From Methylobacterium sp. W2 (GTDB lineage: Bacteria; Pseudomonadota; Alphaproteobacteria; Rhizobiales; Beijerinckiaceae): DNA of 60,633 bases. The position numbers and the translations under genes are program-made. Position 1 is the stretch's first letter. The number at the start of each line of letters is the position of its first letter. The notes under the pieces are model-generated. The model was not told where the DNA came from and made no database searches. It worked only from the letters and a program-made list of their open reading frames with translations. Positions 53,757 through 60,633 of the stretch are shown here, in pieces. The stretch is taken from positions 1-60,633 of the forward strand of contig NZ_VMOA01000034.1 of NCBI RefSeq assembly GCF_020662345.1, written 5' to 3'.

Positions 53757-56117
53757 TTAGGCGGCTGCCTTGAAGTCGGTCAAGAAGCCGAGGAACTCTG
53801 CGTAAGGCAGGGGCCGGCTAACGTGGTAGCCCTGGACCTGGGTGCAGTGAGCTGCAGCCACAAAAGCATACTGCTCGGCCGTCTCTACTCCCTCCACCGT
53901 CGTCGTCATACCAAGGCATGCACCCATTGTGATGATGGCGCGAACAATGGCGGCGCTCTCTTTATCCTCAGGGAGCAACTGGATGAAGGACCGATCAATC
54001 TTGATCTTGGAGAAGGGGAAGCGGCGCAGGTAACTCAGGGAAGAGTAACCCGTGCCGAAATCGTCCATCGCGAAGCTAACACCAAGCCCCTTGAGTCTGG
54101 TAAGCATTAGAAACGTGCGCTCCTCGTCGTCGAGCATCACGCCTTCGGTGATTTCGAGTTCAAGTCGGTTGCCCTCTAGGCCCGCCGCATTCAAAGCAGC
54201 CGACACGATCTCCGGAAGTTGATCGTCACGGAACTGCACAGGTGACAGATTGACTGCCACTCGGATTGCGTTTGGCCAGGTTGCAGCCTGCGTACAAGCC
54301 GTACGGAGCACCCAGGCACCCAGTTGCATGATCAGGCCAGTCTCCTCGGCCAGAGGAACGAAGTCGGCTGGAGATATGAGGCCGTGCAGGGGATGGCGCC
54401 AGCGGACAAGAGCTTCGGCAGCAGTGACCTCACCCGTCACAGCGTCGACCAAGGGCTGATAGTGTAGCTCAAATTCGCCGGTCTCCAGAGCGCGGCGCAT
54501 GTCGGTTTCCATCCGGCTGCGCGCCTGCATCCGTTCGGCGAGAACGGGCTCGAACATGCGAAAAGTCGCCTTGCCTTCGCCCTTGGCCTTGTACAAAGCG
54601 AAATCGGCATTGCGGAGTAAGTCCTCGGGCTGTGTGCCATCCAACGGGGCAATCGCGACGCCGACGCTGATCCCGATATGCACGAGCTGCCCGTCGAGCA
54701 GGAAGGCACGATTGATCGCTTCGACGATGTTGGCCGCAACGGACTGGACTTGGGCGACGGTCGCCCCGTCGAGCAGCAGGATTGCAAACTCATCGCCGCC
54801 GAGGCGTGCCACGACGTTCATCTCGCCGACGGCTGATTGTAGGCGGGTAGCAACCTTACGCAGGAGCTCGTCGCCCATAGCATGCCCATGTGCGTCGTTG
54901 ACGACCTTAAAGCGGTCGAGGTCGAGCATCAGTACGGCAAACCCCTGATCCCGCTGCCTTAGAGCGGCGGTGTGATGCGCCAACAAGTCATTGAAGCGTG
55001 CACGATTAGGCAGGGCGGTTACGGTATCGGTGAAGGCGAGGGTGCGGAGCCGCGCCTCCGAGCGCAGGCGTTCGCGCTGATCGCGAAAGGCAATGACGGT
55101 CTGGCGCTTGTGGCCGAGCGAGATGTCTTTCCGCAGTACACGCACCGGCACGCTCTGATTATCGGCGGCGATGAGTTCGGCTTCGCGTTCCTCCTGCTCC
55201 GGCAGATCGCCGAGCACGAGCCCGGGCAGCAGCCGTGTCAGACTGCAACCGACGAGCTCGGTCTGGGTCATGCCAGACAGGTGTTCGAGGCTGCGATTGG
55301 CTGTGGTGATGGTGTCGCCGTCACAAACCGCCAAACCTTCGAGCGCCAGACTGGCCAGTTCGCGCAGGCGCTCGCGATCCCGCCGCAGTTGCGCCCTCGC
55401 ATTCAGAGTGGTGCGTAATCCGAAAAAGGCGAGCGTGAGCAGGCCGAACGAGACGACCGCAATGATGGGAGCAATCGTTGATGGCGCGATGGCGGTGGGC
55501 GGCAGCAGCACCTGCGGGTCGTAGGTCAGGGTGAGCGCCGTCATGCCGCCCAGGTGGAGCACGACGATCGATCCCAGAAGCAGCAGGCCAGCCAAGCGGC
55601 GGAGGGACCGATCGCGTTCGCCAGCGATGACGAGGGCAATGCCGGAAAGCCCGAGGCTGCCCAGGATGGATGCGACTACGATGCTCATGTCCCACGAGAC
55701 ATGCCCCGTCACACGATATGACGCTTGGCCAACATAATGGAGGGCGGTCACTCCTAGGCCGAGGATGACCCCGGCCACGAAGCGACGCGAGCGGTCGCGC
55801 TGGTCCAAGGACAGCCCGACTCCTGCGCCAATGCCGCCGATGACAAGGAGGAGCGAGAGCGCCGTCAGGATTGGCTCGAAGCCAGCCGCCATACCAGGTT
55901 GGAAGGCCAGCAGAGCAATCATGTGCGTCGCCCAAGCCGTACAGCCTGCGGCGACGATGCTGACGATGCCCCACTTGCGACGCGAGGGGCCTTCGGAGCG
56001 GGCGGCATGGGAGGCGATGGCTGATGATGCGTAAATGCCAATAAGACAAATTATGGCGGCGGCAAACAAAAGCTGTTCATCATGTTTTTGTGTAACGCAG
56101 ATCAATATTGCATGCAT
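53757..56117 (-). CDS. MHYT-PAS-GGDEF-EAL cyclic-di-GMP protein
   Basis: 786 residues. An N-terminal membrane domain with seven hydrophobic stretches has degenerate MHYT motifs (THMI at 64, LHYV at 126, LHLG at 187), a possible gas or metal sensor. A PAS domain (about 250-345) precedes GGDEF (RLGGDEFAIL at 438-447, intact) and EAL (AEALVRW at 567-573, intact). The RxxD inhibitory site before GGDEF is absent. It can therefore make and degrade c-di-GMP, so net activity is unknown. GAGAGG precedes ATG 56117. It lies beside a catalase-like gene and a chemoreceptor on the same strand. Confidence 0.92.
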   Translation of the reverse strand: MHAILICVTQKHDEQLLFAAAIICLIGIYASSAIASHAARSEGPSRRKWGIVSIVAAGCTAWATHMIALLAFQPGMAAGFEPILTALSLLLVIGGIGAGVGLSLDQRDRSRRFVAGVILGLGVTALHYVGQASYRVTGHVSWDMSIVVASILGSLGLSGIALVIAGERDRSLRRLAGLLLLGSIVVLHLGGMTALTLTYDPQVLLPPTAIAPSTIAPIIAVVSFGLLTLAFFGLRTTLNARAQLRRDRERLRELASLALEGLAVCDGDTITTANRSLEHLSGMTQTELVGCSLTRLLPGLVLGDLPEQEEREAELIAADNQSVPVRVLRKDISLGHKRQTVIAFRDQRERLRSEARLRTLAFTDTVTALPNRARFNDLLAHHTAALRQRDQGFAVLMLDLDRFKVVNDAHGHAMGDELLRKVATRLQSAVGEMNVVARLGGDEFAILLLDGATVAQVQSVAANIVEAINRAFLLDGQLVHIGISVGVAIAPLDGTQPEDLLRNADFALYKAKGEGKATFRMFEPVLAERMQARSRMETDMRRALETGEFELHYQPLVDAVTGEVTAAEALVRWRHPLHGLISPADFVPLAEETGLIMQLGAWVLRTACTQAATWPNAIRVAVNLSPVQFRDDQLPEIVSAALNAAGLEGNRLELEITEGVMLDDEERTFLMLTRLKGLGVSFAMDDFGTGYSSLSYLRRFPFSKIKIDRSFIQLLPEDKESAAIVRAIITMGACLGMTTTVEGVETAEQYAFVAAAHCTQVQGYHVSRPLPYAEFLGFLTDFKAAA

Positions 56118-56492
56118 TTTGACCTCTCGTTCCGAAATAGAACGCAGAGAAGTTATGCTTCCGTGAAAATATCGTTGGGTTGCGACGAACTTAGTAACTA
56201 GGAACACAATGCCACATGGCATTTGAAGCTCGTTCGGCGGGTAATGCTGTCTGGAATATTACGTGCTCCTTGGTGGCCCACGTGCCATTGCGAAACATTC
56301 GGATTTTGGGGTCGGCACAGCAGCGTCCGACCGCCTTTGGGAAAGTTGAGACCGGCTTATTGGACAACAATGGGTCGAACTTGCTCGCTACCATATGTCC
56401 GGAAAACCGTCGGATATCTGACATCAGAGGGGTATGCATTCGATGCAGATCGAGCCCTCGTGGGGCATCGTGGCTGTCGGATCAGCGTGATG
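56118..56492. other. Intergenic region with repeat
   Basis: About 375 bases between two leftward genes. Open frames on the plus strand have no domain. The region holds the repeat copy at 56396-56424. Confidence 0.4.
56396..56424 (+). repeat. Interspersed 29-bp palindromic repeat copy
   Basis: TGTCCGGAAAACCGTCGG, then ATATCTGACAT. It has the consensus core GGAAAACCGTCGGAT. Confidence 0.6.
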
Positions 56493-57521
56493 TCAGTCGC
56501 GTGCGACAGCGGAATTCGAGCGACGCTCGAGCGAGATACGGTAAGCTCTTGTCCGCGCCACCAGCAGCGGATCTCCTGAGGATGCAATGCCACTCACTAA
56601 ATTAAGCGGCGTGAAAAACTGGGGTTGCTGAGAGCCGGGGGGTGCGAGGGTACGTAGCGTCAGGGTTCCAATCTCGAGAACCGGACGATCCTCCGCCCAC
56701 GTGGCTGATCCATCCAAAATCGGATCACCGGGTGCCGGGAGCTGGAGCAGGAGCCGGAATTCGACAGGAGCAACTTTCAGTCGTTCTGAGAGATCCTGCG
56801 ACAGGTAGTCGGGCGCGCGCAGCGCTGCCTCTGAGGCAGACAGGTGAGCCTGCCCAGCCACCGGCTCGATCCGGTAGCGGCCATACTGCTCGATCCCGTG
56901 AGCGTTGATGAACCGAAACGCATTCACCCCGTAGAAGGCTTCCGTCGCATAGCTAAGGGGAGCCGGCTTGGGTGCCTCAATGAACGTTTTGGCGGCGGTG
57001 TGGGTCGCGAGGAAGGAGGCGAGAAGCTGGGGGTCCTTCGCTCCGACAGCCTTGAGGAAGCTTAGGAAATCTTCAGGGGTCGATACCGGAAAGCCGTTGT
57101 AAGAATGCGCAACGATGTCGGTGTCTTCACCGTCAGGCAGGATAAATTTGATCGCCATGCCTCGTGGGCTGCTACCTGGGTCGCCGTCGGCACGTGTTGG
57201 TATGCTGGCAAAGTTCGAGAACCTGACGACGATCGGGACGGCCGTGCCCTGGAAGTGTGTGGCGCGACTCAAGGATTTGGCGCTTGCTGCTGCCGTGAAG
57301 ATACCTTCACAGAGGACACCCTGCCCATGGACAGCTCTCATGCTGGCATGGGGCCCGGCGAAGATCGTATCGAAAGCGGCAACGATGGCTTTTGCCACTC
57401 CCATCTGGCTCATCACGGGAGCTGCCTGCTCATCAGCTGCGAGGAGCGTGATGGAGGACAAAATGAGGGCGGCACTAGCTGCGAGGCGTCGAACCAGAAT
57501 TTGAGGACGAGAGAACGGCAT
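56493..57521 (-). CDS. Catalase-family peroxidase (SrpA-like)
   Basis: 342 residues. Signal sequence ILVRRLAASAALILSSITLL followed by AADEQ suggests export. The catalase core is present in short form: ASMRAVHGQGVLCEGIF (distal His), PIVVRFSNFASIPTRADGDP, RGMAIKF, SYNGFPVSTPEDFLSFLKAV. The family removes peroxides in the periplasm. GTG/ATG alternatives exist upstream, but ATG 57521 starts right at the signal peptide. The C-terminal region is shorter than in true catalases. Confidence 0.85.
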   Translation of the reverse strand: MPFSRPQILVRRLAASAALILSSITLLAADEQAAPVMSQMGVAKAIVAAFDTIFAGPHASMRAVHGQGVLCEGIFTAAASAKSLSRATHFQGTAVPIVVRFSNFASIPTRADGDPGSSPRGMAIKFILPDGEDTDIVAHSYNGFPVSTPEDFLSFLKAVGAKDPQLLASFLATHTAAKTFIEAPKPAPLSYATEAFYGVNAFRFINAHGIEQYGRYRIEPVAGQAHLSASEAALRAPDYLSQDLSERLKVAPVEFRLLLQLPAPGDPILDGSATWAEDRPVLEIGTLTLRTLAPPGSQQPQFFTPLNLVSGIASSGDPLLVARTRAYRISLERRSNSAVARD

Positions 57522-57601
57522 GTGAGGCTTCCGCACGATCTGAACTCTCGAAGGAGGAGCCGAAGTGTGAGATGTTGGCGTGGAGAAGGCTGACAAAGCT
57601 C

Positions 57602-59299
57602 TCAGGCCGCCCGCACCGTGGCTAAGAAGCGGATAACCTCAGCGTTGAGGTCCCCAGACTGCCGCGATAGTTCAGAGGCGGCGCCGAGCACTTGGCGGGC
57701 ACCGGCTCCCGTCTCCTCCGCCGCACCCGCCACGCCTGAGATGTTGCTCATGACCTCGCTCGCACCGGCTGCCGCCTGCGCGACGTTGCGTACGATCTCC
57801 TGGGTCGCCGCGCCCTGCTGCTCGACCGCCGCGGCGATCATTGTGGCCACGCTGCTGATCTCCTGGATGCGGGTGGTGATGCTGCCGATCGCCGAGACGG
57901 CCTGACTTGTCGAGCCTTGGATACGGGCGATCTGATCGGAGATCTCTCCCGTGGCCCGTGCGGTCTGGTTAGCCAACTGCTTGACCTCGGCGGCAACCAC
58001 AGCGAACCCGCGTCCGGCCTCACCGGCACGAGCGGCCTCGATGGTAGCGTTAAGCGCCAGCAGGTTGGTCTGGCCTGCGATCGTCGAGATCATCGTGACT
58101 ACATCGCCAATCTTCGCCACAGCGCCGCTCAGCTCCTGCACGAGGTTGGCGGTCTGCACAGCTTCGTTGACGGCGGCTTGGGCTAGCTTAGCCGAACCGC
58201 TGACTTGGCGACCGATCTCCACCACCGAGGAGCCTAACTCCTCGGCCGCTGCTGCAACGGTCGTGACGTTTGAGGCTGCTTCCTCAGCCGCAGCTGCCAC
58301 TGCCGTGGACTGATGTGCCGTCTCAGAGGCGACGCCGCTCATGCTTTGCGCTGTTGCTTCCAGCTCGGTCGCTGCCGCGGTGACCGTTTCGACGATGCCA
58401 CCGACCGCAGCCTCGAAATCATTGGCCACTTCTTGCATCGTTGCCTTGCGCTGCACCTCAGCGCCAGCGCGAGCCTCAGCCGTTTTCTCCTCCAGTTCAC
58501 GAGCGTGAACCATACTGTCCTTGAACACCTGCACGGCGACAGTCATTGCACCAACTTCATCCTTGCGGCCCGTCACTGGCACAGCAGCAGTTAGATCCCC
58601 CTGCGCAAGCCGCAGCATCGTATCGTTGAGCAGCCTTAACGGCTTCATGACTGGGCGGAGTGCCAGCCACAGGACCGTGGCGCTCACGAGCGCAATCAGT
58701 AGAGTAGCGCCGGCACCGCGTTCCATCATGCGATCGAGCGCAGAGAAGTAGTCGGCCTTCTTCACGCCAACATAGAGTACGCCGATCACTCGACCGGCGA
58801 TATCCTGGATGGGCTCGTAGATGGCTAAATAAGGTTCTCCAAGTACGTTGGCTTCACCGCGGTAGGTCTGCCCGCGCATAAGAACCGCATCATAGACCGG
58901 ACCGGGTGCAAGCTTGGTTCCGACCCCGCGCGTACCGTCAGGCTTCAACACGTTAGTGGCGATGCGAGTATCACCTTGGAAGATCGTAGCGGTTCCACCA
59001 ACGATCTCACGCACACGGTCGACGGCGAGGTCGTCCGCGCTAATGATATGCGATCCGATCTGCAAGTGACCATCTACAACGGAGAAGCCCCCTGATCCTC
59101 CTTGGTCAGTCAGCGAGCGCTGGAGCAAGCGCAAGTTGCTATTGAGAGCGTTCGAAGCACGTCGAGACATCTCCCCACGAAGGTCGAGTAGGATCAGACC
59201 CGCCACAGTGGCTACTGCAAGGATTAGGAGGATGGTGCCCGTCAGACTGACGCGAGCAGCCAACGGAAGGCTTGGGAAGCGAAGCGAACGGGCAATCAT
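57602..59299 (-). CDS. Methyl-accepting chemotaxis protein
   Basis: 565 residues. A membrane helix ([20 protein letters not shown]) precedes a periplasmic sCache-type domain (about 40-190; [20 protein letters not shown]), then a second helix, a HAMP domain and the signalling domain with the hairpin tip [28 protein letters not shown] as expected, split here for length. The C-terminus lacks a CheR-binding pentapeptide. It would signal to CheA. AAGG precedes ATG 59299. The catalase-like gene follows after 80 bases. Confidence 0.93.
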   Translation of the reverse strand: MIARSLRFPSLPLAARVSLTGTILLILAVATVAGLILLDLRGEMSRRASNALNSNLRLLQRSLTDQGGSGGFSVVDGHLQIGSHIISADDLAVDRVREIVGGTATIFQGDTRIATNVLKPDGTRGVGTKLAPGPVYDAVLMRGQTYRGEANVLGEPYLAIYEPIQDIAGRVIGVLYVGVKKADYFSALDRMMERGAGATLLIALVSATVLWLALRPVMKPLRLLNDTMLRLAQGDLTAAVPVTGRKDEVGAMTVAVQVFKDSMVHARELEEKTAEARAGAEVQRKATMQEVANDFEAAVGGIVETVTAAATELEATAQSMSGVASETAHQSTAVAAAAEEAASNVTTVAAAAEELGSSVVEIGRQVSGSAKLAQAAVNEAVQTANLVQELSGAVAKIGDVVTMISTIAGQTNLLALNATIEAARAGEAGRGFAVVAAEVKQLANQTARATGEISDQIARIQGSTSQAVSAIGSITTRIQEISSVATMIAAAVEQQGAATQEIVRNVAQAAAGASEVMSNISGVAGAAEETGAGARQVLGAASELSRQSGDLNAEVIRFLATVRAA

Positions 59300-60164
59300 G
59301 GCGTGGCCTTGGTTGGTTTGGCCAGCCAGCATCGTCCGCGGAGGTAGTTCCCTCCGCGGGGTGAAGACGATGGACGGCACTTACAATTCCGCCGGACTTG
59401 TAAGCGGCTGCCTACGCTCCATCGGTGCCGGATTATATTCCACTCCCCCCGTTAAAAAACGCATAAGGCCAATCAATGCTGCGCTGCGATATAAGCAAAT
59501 GGCCGCGATAAACGCTGCAATAGGTCAAAAGCGCGCAGATAGCTCAGGCAATAAGGTCACAGGTACCTGATATAGGTTATTTTTGTGAAGCACATAGATA
59601 TAAAATCGGAATATACAACACAAACTGACATCAACAATGAATGCAATTATCGTAGCGTTCGGTGAATAAAATCACCTCATTGCTTTAAAGCAATAACTTA
59701 TAATTCCGTTAAATTGATTATATTTTTAATATTAAACAATGATTTATTTGCAAAATGGGTCGACGCTTGGGTAGATGGCGCTTTATTGCAGTCACCCGCA
59801 TTAAGATTGACCCTTGATCGGGTTGCAATTTTAAGCTCTGACGCATATGTGCTGATCGTCGAGGTGTTAGGCCGATCCGGTGAACTTGCAGCAGGTCTAT
59901 TTTGCCGCGGTCATACATCTGGCGCTTCACCAGCTTGAGCTTTGTGTTCTGACCCCCGTCTGGCCGTTCGACCATAGCAGCGTGATCGCGGCCATAATTG
60001 AGGATTGGTCTTGACCAAATTCCGGGCGCGAAGGAGACGACGAGACTCGCCTCGGGCCGCTTACGGAGCTTGTTTATAAGCAAACCGCAAGAGTCACAAT
60101 CTGACACTTCATCTTCTAATCCATTTTCAGAAGGTTCTGTCGTCTGTGTGTTTAGATAAGTTCG
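59300..60164. other. AT-rich gene-poor region with transposase remnant
   Basis: About 865 bases, AT-rich around 59560-59760. No confident intact gene. The only recognisable coding signal is the ISL3-like remnant at 59865-59990. The right end approaches the second CtrA-type box. Confidence 0.5.
59865..59990 (-). pseudogene. ISL3-family transposase C-terminal remnant
   Basis: The minus-strand translation contains ERPDGGQNTKLKLVKRQMYD then RGKIDLLQVH, which matches the C-terminal pattern of ISL3-type transposases (GQxNxLKxxKRxMYGRxxxDLL). Only about 40 residues remain, with no inverted repeats. Confidence 0.5.
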
Positions 60165-60180
60165 TTAACTCATTATTAAC
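60165..60180 (+). promoter_or_regulatory. CtrA-type box before second copy of duplicated gene
   Basis: TTAACTCATTATTAAC matches TTAA-N7-TTAA exactly; the N7 differs from the copy at 13619 (CTCATTA versus CCAATCG) while both half-sites are intact. The box ends 35 bases before ATG 60216. Confidence 0.65.
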
Positions 60181-60215
60181 CATAATGTTTTAGCCCTCCT
60201 GCAAGAGGTGGCAGT

Positions 60216-60476
60216 ATGATGACTCAAGTAGCGCAGGACGGTCTTGCTGCTTTAGGAAGCTTGATCGCAAGAGGCGAGGACCGAAGGATCAATGCGATGA
60301 TTCATATCGCATTTCTTGAAGCCGAAGACCAAAACCCCCACGAGGCCCGCGCTGACCTGATGGACATCGAGAAGTTTCTGAAAACGATGCGGACGCAACG
60401 CGCTCTCCTGATCGCAAGCATCCATCACAACGATACGGCCAAGGGTGAAGCTAACGCACTTCAATCCGCGGCTTAA
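60216..60476 (+). CDS. Duplicated small protein, copy 2
   Basis: 86 residues, identical in translation to 13671-13931. AGAGG precedes ATG 60216. The first 105 bases differ from copy 1 only at synonymous positions. Protein role unknown; expression is probably cell-cycle-linked through the CtrA-type box. Confidence 0.75.
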   Translation: MMTQVAQDGLAALGSLIARGEDRRINAMIHIAFLEAEDQNPHEARADLMDIEKFLKTMRTQRALLIASIHHNDTAKGEANALQSAA

Positions 60477-60604
60477 GGCCTGAAGCGGGACTTGTAGAAT
60501 GGCCTGTACGGCTCATCGTGAAACGCGGTCATTGTAAAGAAGGCCCTAGACCGGAGAGTAGCTCCGCTTTGAAGCTGCCTACCGTCCATGGCACGGTGCC
60601 AACC

Positions 60605-60633
60605 ATGCCTCACGATCAACCGACGTCCCTCAG
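60605..60633 (+). CDS. Partial copy of the 74-residue hypothetical gene
   Basis: The ATG at 60605 and following codons (MPHDQPTSL) match the start of the gene at 14060-14284; the rest is beyond the window edge. Presence of the whole gene is inferred. Confidence 0.4.

Larger units (their letters stand above)
60216..60633 (+). repeat. Direct repeat, copy 2 (partner 13671-14088)
   Basis: Second copy of the 418-bp repeat in the same orientation; it continues past the window edge. 60321-60633 is identical to 13776-14088 by eye. Confidence 0.85.

Noticed and set aside
59714..59938. Plus-strand 74-codon frame
   Set aside because: It is antisense to the transposase remnant, lacks a ribosome site and has no domain.

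Overview
The window looks like accessory DNA from a Methylobacterium/Methylorubrum-type alphaproteobacterium. It is GC-rich, and many genes belong to families I know from that group: MucR/Ros, CtrA, DUF3597, DUF3618, an HWE-family kinase, an Omp25-like beta-barrel and a YbdK-type ligase. The GC-rich blocks are separated by AT-richer, gene-poor stretches (about 0-2.7, 47.1-49.0, 53.1-53.7, 56.1-56.5 and 59.3-60.2 kb) that carry decayed genes, transposon scars and a dispersed palindromic repeat. No rRNA, tRNA or CRISPR array was seen. I cannot tell plasmid from chromosomal island; a ParA-type partition module and a recombinase beside a lox/dif-like site favour a plasmid or an integrated plasmid.

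Layout. 0-2.7 kb: decayed region with a recombinase remnant. 2.7-7.6 kb: three aldo/keto reductases and a flavodoxin-like protein, divergent from a LysR regulator. 7.7-7.9 kb: a 158-bp MITE-like element with a 6-bp target duplication. 8.0-10.4 kb: an operon with a kinase whose LOV-like domain lacks the photoactive cysteine, followed by three small stress/membrane-type proteins. 10.8-13.0 kb: a CHASE3 hybrid histidine kinase interrupted by an in-frame amber codon. 13.2-14.3 kb: a cytochrome c and the first copy of a duplicated small gene with a CtrA-type box. 14.3-26.9 kb: a prophage-like island, with a leftward chain of coupled early genes (DUF5681, PAPS-reductase-like, DUF3987 ATPase, Toprim protein, candidate origin) and a rightward late segment of two large virion-type proteins.

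27.3-37.8 kb: a CtrA paralogue, a beta-barrel protein, several regulators, a secreted nuclease, small genes each followed by a strong terminator, MucR and YbdK. 38.4-39.9 kb: a PIN/HTH toxin-antitoxin-like pair and an XRE repressor. 40.0-45.8 kb: a plasmid-type module of hypothetical genes (one frameshifted at a C6 run), ParA plus a ribbon-helix-helix partner with a repeated 13-bp site, and a Cre-sized tyrosine recombinase next to a 30-bp core-like site. 45.8-48.3 kb: DUF6338-like pair, HNH remnant and a glyoxalase-superfamily-like protein. 49.0-53.1 kb: TonB-dependent siderophore receptor and PepSY membrane protein. 53.7-59.3 kb: MHYT/PAS/GGDEF/EAL protein, catalase-like peroxidase and chemoreceptor. 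60.2-60.6 kb: second copy of the duplicated gene.

The most interesting signals are: (1) two distant copies of an 86-residue protein gene, each preceded by a full TTAA-N7-TTAA CtrA-type box, in the same window as a CtrA paralogue; (2) mirrored arrays of a 9-mer around an AT-rich core inside a gene next to prophage replication genes, resembling the lambda O/ori arrangement; (3) a 29-bp interspersed palindromic repeat, twice part of a larger unit of about 115 bp; (4) a candidate partition/dimer-resolution cassette. All functional statements are inferred from reading the sequence; no database search was run.
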